NCBI RefSeq assembly: GCF_016765695.1
Contig: NZ_JAETGO010000080.1
Coordinates: 1-42,054 of the forward strand
DNA length: 42,054 bases
Source of the DNA: Sporosalibacterium faouarense
Lineage (GTDB): Bacteria; Bacillota; Clostridia; Tissierellales; VENL01
Direction of reading: 5' to 3'
Shown piece after piece: positions 15,631 to 23,708 of this stretch. Within the stretch, counting starts at the first letter, position 1, and each line of letters starts with the position of its first letter. The notes beneath the pieces were generated by a model that worked only from the letters and a program-made list of their open reading frames with translations, did not search any database and was not told the origin of the DNA. The translations under genes were made by a program, and so were the position numbers.

Positions 15631-16335
15631 TTAAACAACAAATTCATTAATTGTTGACTCTTTTGTAATCTTTCCTTTATCCATAAATAAGACTCTATCA
15701 GATGTATTCCTTACTAAATCCATATCATGGGTAATAATCAAAATACCCATATCCTTTGAAGACAGATTTTTTATTATTGATGAAATTCCTTTACTTAACT
15801 CAGGATCTAATGCTGATGTTGGTTCATCAAAACACAAGTATTCAGGTTGTAATACTAAAGCCCTTGCTATGGCAGCTCTCTGTTTTTGGCCACCTGATAA
15901 CTCACAAGGATAGGCATCCTTTTTATCTTCCAGTTCAATGATTTCTAGTGTTTCTAATGCTTCTCTTGTTGCCGCTATTTTATCCATATTTAATACCTTA
16001 ATGGGAGCCTCAATAATATTCTCAAGAACAGTCATATGAGGAAATAAATTAAAACTCTGAAATACTAACCCCATTCTTCTTCTAAATATTCTTAACTCTT
16101 TCTTCTGAGCATAACTAAATTTTTCATCTTCAGTCTTACATAAAAATAGATTGTCAAGCTGTATTGTACCACTGTCTGGCTTCTCAAGTCCATTTAGGCA
16201 TCTAAGGGTAGTTGTCTTACCTGCTCCTGACTTTCCAATAATAGATAAAATTTCACCTTTATTTAGTTCAAAGCTCAAATTATTTAAAACTAAGTTTCCT
16301 TTAAACTTCTTATTTAACTCCTTTATCTTCAGCAC
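15631..16335 (-). CDS. Polar amino-acid ABC importer ATPase (probable histidine)
   Basis: This 234-residue GlnQ/HisP-type ATPase has Walker A GKSGAGKTT (~34-42), Q-loop FQSFNLFPH, signature LSGGQ, Walker B YLCFDEPTSALDPE and H-loop ITHDMDLVR. It energises the permease encoded upstream in the same operon. The start is GTG, placed 7 nt after GGGAGGG. It is the third gene of the cluster SBP-permease-ATPase, all downstream of one T-box leader specific for tRNA-His, so the imported substrate is probably histidine. Confidence 0.92.
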   Translation of the reverse strand: MLKIKELNKKFKGNLVLNNLSFELNKGEILSIIGKSGAGKTTTLRCLNGLEKPDSGTIQLDNLFLCKTEDEKFSYAQKKELRIFRRRMGLVFQSFNLFPHMTVLENIIEAPIKVLNMDKIAATREALETLEIIELEDKKDAYPCELSGGQKQRAAIARALVLQPEYLCFDEPTSALDPELSKGISSIIKNLSSKDMGILIITHDMDLVRNTSDRVLFMDKGKITKESTINEFVV

Positions 16336-16392
16336 TACGCTTCCCTCCCATAATTTACTTTAGAAATACATCTAGTATCTTCAATAAATTTT

Positions 16393-17052
16393 TTATTGAT
16401 AGTATTCATATTTTTTCTCTAAAAGATTAAAGCCTCTTGTTAATATGGCTGTCAAAATCAAATAGATAATTCCAATTAAAACGAGGGGCATAAGAGATGC
16501 ATCCCTATTTGATGCTATTTTCCCTGCCCTCAGTAACTCTCCAATTCCTACTACATAAACTAGAGATGTATCCTTGATTAAAGTAATGACCTCATTAGCC
16601 ACTGGTGGTATCACTCTTTTAATCACTTGTGGAAGAATTATTCTTATGAAAATATGAGTTTTAGAAAGTCCTAGTACCTCACCAGCCTCATATTGTCCTT
16701 TATCAATAGATTGGATTCCTGATCTAAATATCTCACCAAAATATGCACCATAATTTAATATAAAAGCAATGAATGCTGCTGTTGACCTATTAAAAACTAA
16801 TCCCACGTAAGGTAATCCAAAGAAAATTAACACTAGTTGAAGGAGTAATGGAGTTCCTCTCATTATCCATATATAAAACTGAGTAACTTTAGAAATTATT
16901 TTTATGGTAGATAGTCTACACAGTGCAACAAAAAAACCTAGAGGAATAGATAACGCAACTGTTATTATAAATATCTTAATTGTAATTTTGAGTCCTTCAA
17001 AAATAGAAGGTATTAAAGAATATATATATTGAATCACATTTATCACCACCAT
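16393..17052 (-). CDS. Polar amino-acid ABC importer permease (probable histidine)
   Basis: This 219-residue HisM/GlnP-type permease has five or so membrane helices and the EAA loop EAGEVLGLSKTHIFIRIILPQVIKRVIPP, which docks on the ATPase. MRGTPLLLQLVLIFFGLP and the C-terminal LILTAILTRGFNLLEKKYEYYQ are family hallmarks. It begins 3 bp after the binding-protein stop. The first ATG (17052) lacks a clear RBS; a GTG five codons later is preceded by GGTGGTGAT, so the true start may be there. Confidence 0.92.
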   Translation of the reverse strand: MVVINVIQYIYSLIPSIFEGLKITIKIFIITVALSIPLGFFVALCRLSTIKIISKVTQFYIWIMRGTPLLLQLVLIFFGLPYVGLVFNRSTAAFIAFILNYGAYFGEIFRSGIQSIDKGQYEAGEVLGLSKTHIFIRIILPQVIKRVIPPVANEVITLIKDTSLVYVVGIGELLRAGKIASNRDASLMPLVLIGIIYLILTAILTRGFNLLEKKYEYYQ

Positions 17053-17055
17053 CCA

Positions 17056-17871
17056 TTATTTTATTATGTTTTTTCCAAACCATTTTTCAGATATTAATTT
17101 AGCACTACCATCATTCTTCAGCTCAACCAATGTTTGATCTAATTTTTCCAGCAACTCAGTGTCTGGTTTTCTTAATCCAATTCCATAATTCTCTTTTCCA
17201 AAGTCTTCTTCAAGGATTTTATATTTTTTTACTCCTCTTTTTTGAATATAGTACCTTGCTAATATCTCATCGGCTACAACTGCATCTGTTCTTCCTGCTT
17301 CCAAGTCCATAAAAGCTTCATTGTTTGTTTCAAATAATATTAGTTCTCCATTTTTAAATTGCTTAACTAATTCCTGCTCCTTGTTCACAGCGTCTAAAGA
17401 ACTAGAGCCACTTTGTACAGCAACTTTTTTTCCAATAAGATCCTCTTTCTTAACTATGTTTGAATCAGATAGAGTAATAATTACTTGCTTATTTTCTAGA
17501 TAAGGTTTAGTAAATGCAACTTTCTCCTCTCTTTCCATAGTTATTGTATATCCATTCCAAATAAGATCAATATTCCCCGAATTAAGTTCTGCTTCTTTCA
17601 TTGACCAATCAATAGGTTGAAATCTTACTTCTACTCCTATTCTTTTAAAAGCTTCTTTTGCTAAATCTACATCAAATCCAACAATTTCTCCTTGTTCATT
17701 TCTAAAACCCATTGGTGCAAATGTATCATCTAGTCCAATTGTTACATATCCTTGTTCTACTATTTCATCAAGTCCAATTCCATTAACAATCTCTTCTTTA
17801 CCACATGCAGAGATTATAAAAGTTATACTAATAAACAAAGTTAAAATAAATAATAAATTATTTTTTTTCAT
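17056..17871 (-). CDS. Amino-acid ABC importer substrate-binding lipoprotein (probable histidine)
   Basis: These 271 residues have a lipoprotein signal peptide (NLLFILTLFISITFIISAC, lipidated Cys23) and a SBP_bac_3 fold: GYVTIGLDDTFAPMGFRNEQGEIVGFDVDLAKEAFKRIGVEV is the family signature. IDLIWNGYTITMEREEKVAFTKPYL and AVQSGSSSLDAV line the ligand cleft. Protein family alone does not define the amino acid. The T-box upstream (specifier CAC, discriminator-pairing G) points to histidine, as in Firmicute histidine uptake clusters described from comparative genomics. It is the first gene of the operon, with RBS GGAG. Confidence 0.9.
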   Translation of the reverse strand: MKKNNLLFILTLFISITFIISACGKEEIVNGIGLDEIVEQGYVTIGLDDTFAPMGFRNEQGEIVGFDVDLAKEAFKRIGVEVRFQPIDWSMKEAELNSGNIDLIWNGYTITMEREEKVAFTKPYLENKQVIITLSDSNIVKKEDLIGKKVAVQSGSSSLDAVNKEQELVKQFKNGELILFETNNEAFMDLEAGRTDAVVADEILARYYIQKRGVKKYKILEEDFGKENYGIGLRKPDTELLEKLDQTLVELKNDGSAKLISEKWFGKNIIK

Positions 17872-17912
17872 ATTTTCATCTCCTTTTATTTTTTGTATAA
17901 GAGCTAATTTTT

Positions 17913-18210
17913 CAATAAAAAAACTCGTCCTCTAGCTAAGCTAGAGGACGAGAGTTTTACTCACGTGGTCCCACCTCATTTTATTAATACCTCACGGAAT
18001 TAACCTTTTCGAGTACGGCAAAGTTTGCTTATACTCTAGCACTGTAACGGGTGCGGTACCGAGGACAGTCTACACCCTTAACTAAGGGTTCGGTGCCTGA
18101 CTCTGAGATGTGTTCAAAATAATTTTCTATGCCCCTCTCACCAAACGGGAACTCTCTGTTCAAAAAATTTATTCCTACTATTTCTCATCATAGTCTTTTC
18201 TTCATTTAAT
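17913..18210 (-). ncRNA. T-box leader specific for tRNA-His
   Basis: On the minus strand, Stem I includes the GGTGAGAG element, the specifier loop GAA-CAC-A (CAC at 18110-18112, a His codon followed by a purine), the T-box motif AGGTGGGACCACG (17964-17976) and a terminator: CTCGTCCTCTAGC (17924-17936) pairing with 17940-17952, then a T-run. In the T-box bulge TGGN, N is G, which pairs with a C discriminator base, the unusual C73 of bacterial tRNA-His. Uncharged tRNA-His should stabilise the antiterminator and switch the importer genes on. Exact 5' limit is approximate. Confidence 0.9.
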
Positions 18211-18225
18211 CTCTTATACTTTAAT

Positions 18226-18254
18226 ATGGTAAAGCATTAAAGTGGTTTTGTCAA
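18226..18254 (-). promoter_or_regulatory. Promoter of the His T-box transporter operon
   Basis: The minus strand has TTGACA (18249-18254), 17 bp, then TACCAT (18226-18231). It lies immediately after the reductase stop codon. An ACTTTAAT/ATTAAAGT hairpin (18216-18241) overlaps it. Confidence 0.55.
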
Positions 18255-18259
18255 GTTTT

Positions 18260-20188
18260 TTATTTTTTTAGTATTTCTTTTGCAGCATATTGTCCACCAA
18301 GTCGCCCTGATGTGAAAGCATAGCCTATTCCAACACCATTGCCAACATAAGTATCATTAAATAGTACCCCTTCAGATTCCAATCCTACTGCGTATAATCC
18401 ATTAATTGGAATACGATTATTATTAAGTACTTGGAATTTCTTATTTACTAATAATCCACCTACAGAACCTAAGTTGTTTATTTCAGCTATTATAGCATAA
18501 TATGGACCGTTTTCTCCCATAGGAGTTAAATACTCTTTATTCTTTCCAAACTCAGTATCTACTCCAGTGTTTATAGCATTTTTATAATTATTATATGTCT
18601 CTTTAAAAACTTCTACATCCATTCCTGCATTTTTTGCTAGTTCTTCTATTGTATCTCCCTTATATCCATCTCCATTTTCAACCATAGAATCTAATACTTT
18701 ATATGCATCTTTCCAAGGATTATCCAACGTAAATTGATCCTGAAAGTCAGCATAAAACTCTGGTGGTAATCCTGGAAGTCCAGGTGCATTAACACCAATC
18801 ATTCCCTCTGCAATTAGAGAGTCTATTTGTGACTTAGAAACAACTACATAGTGATATGGTCCATTAAATGCACTAGTATTAGCAGCAGCCACAGCTGTTA
18901 ATGTTGCAGCTTCATCTCTAAATCTTGCACCTGAAGTTCCTACATTCATAAAATTGGGCAAATAAGAAAGCATAAGTGGGTAACTTGCCTTAAATGATTC
19001 GTAATTGCTTTTCAAATCACTAGTAGCCCTTGCTAGAGTTTGATGAAGCATCTGGCCTCCAAAATTATCTGGGACTTTAGCTCCAGCTTCCCATGACATT
19101 TCTAATCCCTCTCCAATATTCTGACCTAATCCACCATTTACACCTTCAAAGCCAAAGGCTTCTTTAACCATTTCTTTATTAGCTGCATAACCTCCTGTAG
19201 CCATAATTACATTTTGTGCAGTTATTTCAAGAGTAGTTCCATCTATTTTCTCAGCTACTACTCCTATGACATCTCCATCTTCATTTACAATCAACTTTTT
19301 ACCAGTTGTATTAGTTATAACTTGACCACCTTGATTTTCAACTGATTCAGCCAACATCCTTTTTAATGTTTCTTCACGATTTTCATAAGGTGGTAATACA
19401 TGTAATTGCTCTCCGCCAAAGTTCATATATGTTGTATTATATCCTTTTTCTTTTAACCAATCATATGTATCACCAGATTTAGTTACATATTGTCTTATAG
19501 CTGCTGCATCAACTCTCCAATGGTTATTTACTATCCAATCATCGATTGTTTTTTCCTCATCAACAACTAACCCACTTTCAATGGCAGCTGAGGAATTAAA
19601 AAATTTACCTGCCCAAGATAAATTACTAGCTCCTCCAATAACTCCTGTTTTTTCTATAATTATTACTTTGGCACCTTCATCCGCTGCAGCTATTGCTGCT
19701 GATACTCCAGATGCCCCAGCGCCTACTACAACAACATCTGCTTGTAATCTTACTACCTTTCCTTCATTTTCTTTTTTTGTACCATTATTTTTTAATACTT
19801 CTACATCGCCACCTGCTTGCTTTACAGCATCTTCAACGGCAGTAATTATTGCTTTACTAGAGTTTGTTGCACCTGATACAGTATCTACATCTAGTGTTTG
19901 ACCATCTAATATCTGACTTTTAATGCTATTAAGAGCATTATCTCCTAGTCCAGTAGTTTCTGCTTGACTTAAAATCTTTATGTCGATAATTTCATCTTCA
20001 CTAAATTTTACTTCTAATTTTATTGGACCTCCGTTACCCTCTGCTTCCACAGTGTAGCTTCCAGCTATATAAGTACTCTCATCAGCTGAATTTGCAGTTT
20101 GTTGTGTACATCCACTAACCATAGATACAACTAAAAGCATACAAAGTAAAAAGACTATTCCTTTGTTAATGTTTTGACTATTTTTCAC
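18260..20188 (-). CDS. Exported flavinylated FAD-dependent reductase (lipoprotein)
   Basis: About 642 residues from a GTG start (20188), chosen because GAGGAG abuts the in-frame ATG at 20197 but is 9 nt from this GTG. A signal peptide ends in a lipobox (SMVSGC, Cys27). The FMN-binding domain has D-x2-SGAT (T108 should carry covalent FMN, attached by ApbE). The FAD domain begins VVVGAGASGVSAAIAA and ends GLYAVG...GRLGG, as in fumarate-reductase flavoproteins. R422 aligns with the catalytic Arg of fumarate reductases, but the substrate-binding His (HHTMGG) and Arg (ANRLGG) are replaced by EINNLGS and NDTYVGNG, so fumarate is improbable. It is probably an extracytoplasmic reductase of another unsaturated acceptor, with a MerR-type promoter. 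Confidence 0.85.
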   Translation of the reverse strand: MKNSQNINKGIVFLLCMLLVVSMVSGCTQQTANSADESTYIAGSYTVEAEGNGGPIKLEVKFSEDEIIDIKILSQAETTGLGDNALNSIKSQILDGQTLDVDTVSGATNSSKAIITAVEDAVKQAGGDVEVLKNNGTKKENEGKVVRLQADVVVVGAGASGVSAAIAAADEGAKVIIIEKTGVIGGASNLSWAGKFFNSSAAIESGLVVDEEKTIDDWIVNNHWRVDAAAIRQYVTKSGDTYDWLKEKGYNTTYMNFGGEQLHVLPPYENREETLKRMLAESVENQGGQVITNTTGKKLIVNEDGDVIGVVAEKIDGTTLEITAQNVIMATGGYAANKEMVKEAFGFEGVNGGLGQNIGEGLEMSWEAGAKVPDNFGGQMLHQTLARATSDLKSNYESFKASYPLMLSYLPNFMNVGTSGARFRDEAATLTAVAAANTSAFNGPYHYVVVSKSQIDSLIAEGMIGVNAPGLPGLPPEFYADFQDQFTLDNPWKDAYKVLDSMVENGDGYKGDTIEELAKNAGMDVEVFKETYNNYKNAINTGVDTEFGKNKEYLTPMGENGPYYAIIAEINNLGSVGGLLVNKKFQVLNNNRIPINGLYAVGLESEGVLFNDTYVGNGVGIGYAFTSGRLGGQYAAKEILKK

Positions 20189-20292
20189 TATAATCATCTC
20201 CTCTTATTTTGTTTAGTAATAATCTACCTTACCTTAGATATTTGATTTTAAAAAAATACAATAGTTTTAGTAAGCTAGACACTTCATTCAAT

Positions 20293-20323
20293 ATTTTAAA
20301 CCTTAGTGTAACACTAAGGTCAA
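20293..20323 (-). promoter_or_regulatory. MerR-type promoter of the flavinylated reductase gene
   Basis: On the minus strand TTGACC (20318-20323) and TAAAAT (20293-20298) are 19 bp apart, longer than optimal, and the spacer is filled by a perfect dyad ACCTTAGTGT-N-ACACTAAGGT (20300-20320). An over-long spacer with a central dyad is the hallmark of promoters activated by MerR-family regulators through DNA distortion. The MerR gene next door is the obvious regulator. Confidence 0.8.
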
Positions 20324-20343
20324 TAGTTTGTTAAATATCAAAC

Positions 20344-20373
20344 TAAAAAAATCAGATTCAAATGAATCTGATT
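20344..20373 (-). terminator. Terminator of the MerR gene
   Basis: AATCAGATTCA (20350-20360) and TGAATCTGATT (20363-20373) form a perfect stem. The minus strand ends TTTTTTTAGTT. It separates the MerR gene from the reductase transcript. Confidence 0.85.
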
Positions 20374-20430
20374 TTTAGATTAAGCATGTTTTTTATCTCA
20401 TACTATTAAAAATATACAAAAATATTAAAA

Positions 20431-21240
20431 TTATTGAATTGGTATATATATTTCTAAATAACCTTTACTTTCATTATTGAATTTCTCATTTACTATTATT
20501 TTACCAATAATATCTCCTGCTATTGAATATCCATTTTTTTCTATATAGTCTACTATATGCTGTAATGACTTCCGAGTTATATAGTCTTCTTGGGAATTAC
20601 ATATAACAGAATATATATACGTTTTAGATTCAATGTATTCTACATTACTATCAGTCTTTATCTCAAAATCATTAATGCAATCTTCAAATATAGCAAGTCC
20701 CCAACTATATCCAAATGAATCTTTATTAGATAAAAACTCTTGATACTCTATTTTACAAGAATAGAAAGAAAAGGGTAATATATTCATCCAAGTATCGACT
20801 ATACTTCTTAAATGATCATCCTTTAATAATGTGTTTTTACTTGTTTGCTTTATCCTATATATCCCTGGTAGTTTTCTTTTTTCACATTTATTCAACTTAT
20901 TTTCTATTGCTCTCAGGCTATCATTGATTTCTGTAATTTTATTTAAAAGCATACTCTTTCTCTTTATCTCTTCTTCAAGATTCAATTGAGTTTCCTCTAT
21001 CTTCTCAATAATACTATCTATTGAGGAATCTTTAGTGAGTATAGCCGCTTCTTGTAATGGTATTTCAATACTTCTATACCACCTACTCATAAGCAAATCT
21101 CTTGCATCTAAATCATTGAAATATCTATAATTATTTCTATTGTCCCTAATGGGTTTAATAATATCATGTTTTTCATATAGTCTTAATGTATCAACTGTTA
21201 CTCCTAACATATCAGCAAATTCTCCAATTGTATACTTCAT
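20431..21240 (-). CDS. MerR family activator with GyrI-like effector domain
   Basis: This 269-residue protein has an N-terminal MerR winged helix (KYTIGEFADMLGVTVDTLRLYEKHDIIKPIRDNRNNYRYF), a long dimer helix (~75-120, EEEIKRKSMLLNKITEI) and a ~150-residue C-terminal domain with the beta-rich pattern of GyrI-like/BmrR-type effector binding, including the repeated strand-helix units SFGYSWGLAIF and KGYLEIYIPIQ. Such domains bind bulky organic ligands. The only 19-bp-spacer promoter nearby drives the flavinylated reductase, so the ligand may be that enzyme's substrate or a related compound. RBS AAAGGAG. A terminator follows. Confidence 0.88.
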   Translation of the reverse strand: MKYTIGEFADMLGVTVDTLRLYEKHDIIKPIRDNRNNYRYFNDLDARDLLMSRWYRSIEIPLQEAAILTKDSSIDSIIEKIEETQLNLEEEIKRKSMLLNKITEINDSLRAIENKLNKCEKRKLPGIYRIKQTSKNTLLKDDHLRSIVDTWMNILPFSFYSCKIEYQEFLSNKDSFGYSWGLAIFEDCINDFEIKTDSNVEYIESKTYIYSVICNSQEDYITRKSLQHIVDYIEKNGYSIAGDIIGKIIVNEKFNNESKGYLEIYIPIQ

Positions 21241-21310
21241 TAGAAATTCTCCTTTCAGAAATTGTATCTAACATATTATAATAATTGAGATTTATTTTCT
21301 AATTCTTATA

Positions 21311-21886
21311 CTATTTTTTAATGGAATTTAGTTCTCTAGCTCTCCTCACAATTTTATTATAAATTTCAATTAAATAAGGTTCACTAGAATACTTGTCCAA
21401 ACTATTAACTTTAATCCATCCCACATTACTAGTTTCTTCTTCATTGACAACTAATTCTTCACTTTCATCAGCTAATAAAGCATATGATACATTCATATGC
21501 AAATGGGATGATACATAGTTTCCTCTCTTTACATGTCCATAAACAGGTATAATGTCTATAGATACTATATCATTTATTAATGGAGTTACCTTGGATATTC
21601 CCGTTTCCTCCTTTGCTTCTTTAATGGCCACTTTAAGCATGTTACTGTCACCATCCGCATGACCTCCAGTCCAAGTCCAAGTATTGTATATATTATGATG
21701 AATCATTAAGATTTTATCTAAAGATTTATTTAGAATTAATCCTGAGCTTGTCATATGTACTATTTGATTATCTCTTGTTAAGATATTATCATAAAATAGG
21801 CTGATATACTCTAAAATAATTTTTTTGTCACTGATTTCTTGTTTATTAATCGGTTGATATTTGGAAATTGCTTCTTTAAAGTTCAC
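21311..21886 (-). CDS. Nudix hydrolase
   Basis: This 191-residue protein has a Nudix box at ~74-96: GHADGDSNMLKVAIKEAKEETGI. The consensus GX5EX7REUXEEXGU is met except that the first Glu is Ser and the Arg is Lys; the metal-binding EE pair (KEETG) is kept. The segment WTWTGGHADGDS is typical of the subgroup annotated as NUDIX pyrophosphohydrolases with unknown substrate. An N-terminal ~45-residue helical extension precedes the fold. The start is GTG with only a weak RBS (AGGAT), so expression may be low. Confidence 0.85.
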   Translation of the reverse strand: MNFKEAISKYQPINKQEISDKKIILEYISLFYDNILTRDNQIVHMTSSGLILNKSLDKILMIHHNIYNTWTWTGGHADGDSNMLKVAIKEAKEETGISKVTPLINDIVSIDIIPVYGHVKRGNYVSSHLHMNVSYALLADESEELVVNEEETSNVGWIKVNSLDKYSSEPYLIEIYNKIVRRARELNSIKK

Positions 21887-21962
21887 TTATACCACATCCT
21901 TATAAGTTCGTATAATAATAACTTCTATACTAATTTTTTATAACCTTTTTATAGTTTTAGCA

Positions 21963-22014
21963 AAAAACCACAGCAACAATAATACATATGTGTATTATCG
22001 CCACTGTGGTTTTT
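21963..22014 (-). terminator. Terminator between Nudix and wall-hydrolase genes
   Basis: AAAAACCACAG (21963-21973) pairs with CTGTGGTTTTT (22004-22014), with an inner AATACA/TGTATT stem. It ends the wall-hydrolase transcript on the minus strand and is symmetrical enough to act in both directions. Confidence 0.8.
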
Positions 22015-22070
22015 ATAGCTAATAATCATTAAATTAATATTTATAATTTTAATACCTATTTTTTTATTGC

Positions 22071-23141
22071 TTAAGGCAGTATTCTCTTTGCAGAATAATA
22101 AGTGTCAGCATAGTAGCCTGACATAATTGTCGATACCTTTACAACATCTCCTGTATTTGGTGAATGTACAAAATTACCATTACCAATATATATTCCAACA
22201 TGATTAACTGTTTTGCCATTACTTGCAAAGAAAACTAAATCTCCATATATTAATTTATCTTTTGAAACATAAGTACCTATTCTAGATTGTTGTTTTGAGG
22301 TTCTTGGTAAAGATACTCCAAGCTTTTCATATAATGAATATACTAATCCAGAGCAATCATAACTATTTGGCCCTGTAGCACCCCATTGATAAGGCTTGCC
22401 TAACTCTTGAGGTATAAGACTTTTTAATCTCATAACCTTTGCTAATTCTCTTGAACTACCACGTGTTACAGCTAGCCTATTACTTGAAACTTTTTCTGAA
22501 GCTAATACTTTATCATATGTCCTTTTTACAAGTATAATTGCTTCTTCCCTAGAAGTTTCTCCACTTGGATTAAATATATTACTACCAACACCATTTATGG
22601 CACCTACTTGATAAAGGTAGTCAACTGAATCTCTTGCCCATGACGAAATCATGTTGTTGTCAGCGAATTTATGGATATATTCATTTGAATATTTATATTC
22701 AGGTTTAGCTGCATGCAAGGTTCGATATATCATTACGCTTATCTCTTCTCGAGTCACCATATCATTAGGAGCAAACTTATCTACACCTATGCCATTTACA
22801 ATTCCCAATTCATTAGCTATAATTACCTGTGAATTCTGCGTATCGACAAAAGGACTTTTCCCTTTAACCACTTCTTGCTTACCACTCAGAACTTCATATA
22901 ATTTTACAGCAATCTCACTAAATTCTCCTCTAGTAATACTATTTCTGTATTTTCCCTGGATACTATCTGGTATAAGCTTTACCTCTACTGCTTTATTAAC
23001 TTCATCCTTTGCCCAATCACTTGGAGTATTCCCATTGCTTTCAGTTAAATATGTACTAGCATACTTAGCTTGAGGTATTGCAATAATAGTAAGTACAGTA
23101 AGTGTAAAAATTACACAATATTTACATATCTTATTTATCAT
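22071..23141 (-). CDS. Secreted SLH-domain NlpC/P60 cell-wall hydrolase
   Basis: About 356 residues from the ATG at 23141 (AAAGGA upstream); the longer frame adds residues without an RBS. A signal peptide (CKYCVIFTLTVLTIIAIPQAKYAS) is followed by three SLH repeats (~40-230; DWAKDEVNKAVEVKLIPD, SPFVDTQNSQVIIANELGIVNGIGVDKFAPNDMVTREEI, KFADNNMISSWARDSVDYLYQVGAINGVG...FNPSGETSREEAI), which tether proteins to secondary wall polymers. The C-terminal NlpC/P60 domain has catalytic Cys in YDCSGLVYSLYEKLGVSLPRTS and His in NHVGIYIGNGNFVHSP. It should cleave D-Glu to mDAP bonds in peptidoglycan at the cell surface, for growth or separation. Confidence 0.9.
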   Translation of the reverse strand: MINKICKYCVIFTLTVLTIIAIPQAKYASTYLTESNGNTPSDWAKDEVNKAVEVKLIPDSIQGKYRNSITRGEFSEIAVKLYEVLSGKQEVVKGKSPFVDTQNSQVIIANELGIVNGIGVDKFAPNDMVTREEISVMIYRTLHAAKPEYKYSNEYIHKFADNNMISSWARDSVDYLYQVGAINGVGSNIFNPSGETSREEAIILVKRTYDKVLASEKVSSNRLAVTRGSSRELAKVMRLKSLIPQELGKPYQWGATGPNSYDCSGLVYSLYEKLGVSLPRTSKQQSRIGTYVSKDKLIYGDLVFFASNGKTVNHVGIYIGNGNFVHSPNTGDVVKVSTIMSGYYADTYYSAKRILP

Positions 23142-23394
23142 TAGTAATCTATCCTTTCTACATACGACATATATAAGTATTATCCACAAAATAGTATTTT
23201 ATACTTTCAGTTATTTAAATATTATCATAAATGTTCCCTTTATTTTGCTTCTTTTTTATTCCAGTCTTGTTAATTAAAGCTATTGCTTAAATAGCCCAAG
23301 AACAAATTCCCTTTTAAATCTTTCTGAATACAATAAATATATCATTATTTTTAACACAAATATCTTCATATTCTAAAATTTGTTAAATTTGGGG

Positions 23395-23422
23395 TTGACA
23401 CCAATATAAAGTATAATATAGA
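23395..23422 (+). promoter_or_regulatory. argS T-box promoter
   Basis: TTGACA (23395-23400), 16 bp, TATAGA (23417-23422), within a TATAATATAGAAT stretch. It lies just upstream of the T-box leader. Confidence 0.6.
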
Positions 23423-23429
23423 ATAATCA

Positions 23430-23670
23430 TTAAATAAATTTATGGAAATTCATTGAAGAGAAAAGTATCCATTTATATTTTCTTATAGCGAGTAGAAGTC
23501 CGGTGGAAGTTCTACAGAAAATAAAGTGGTGAAGAGGGCCTCTGAGAAGCTACCTGAGCACTTGCAAGGGTTAGACGTTGACTGCGTTAAAGTTTTAAGT
23601 GGACTATTTTAGTCAATTTGAGTGGTACCGCGGATTAATACCCGTCTCTATTTTTAGAGACGGTTTTTTT
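23430..23670 (+). ncRNA. T-box leader of argS
   Basis: The T-box motif AGTGGTACCGCGG (23621-23633) is nearly canonical; its N is T, pairing with an A discriminator. Stem I includes GTCCGGTGGAAG. The terminator CCGTCTCTA-TTTT-TAGAGACGG (23642-23663) is followed by seven T. The specifier is probably AGA (23533-23535, Arg) in GTGA-AGA-G, although GAG one base later cannot be excluded by eye. Uncharged tRNA-Arg would induce argS. Confidence 0.88.
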
Positions 23671-23708
23671 ATTTTATTTTTAATTCATTAGTTGAGGAGG
23701 TATTTGAT

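Noticed and set aside
18216-18241. Hairpin ACTTTAAT/ATTAAAGT as the terminator of the reductase gene
   Set aside because: It overlaps the T-box operon promoter and lacks a U-tract, so I did not list it as a terminator.
18260-20188. Fumarate reductase as the function of the flavinylated lipoprotein
   Set aside because: Substrate-binding His and second Arg of fumarate reductases are not present at the aligned places, so I call only a reductase of unknown acceptor.
18260-20188. Urocanate reductase, suggested by the neighbouring histidine importer
   Set aside because: Urocanate reductases keep the carboxylate-binding Arg that is replaced by a Tyr-containing segment here; linkage alone is not enough.
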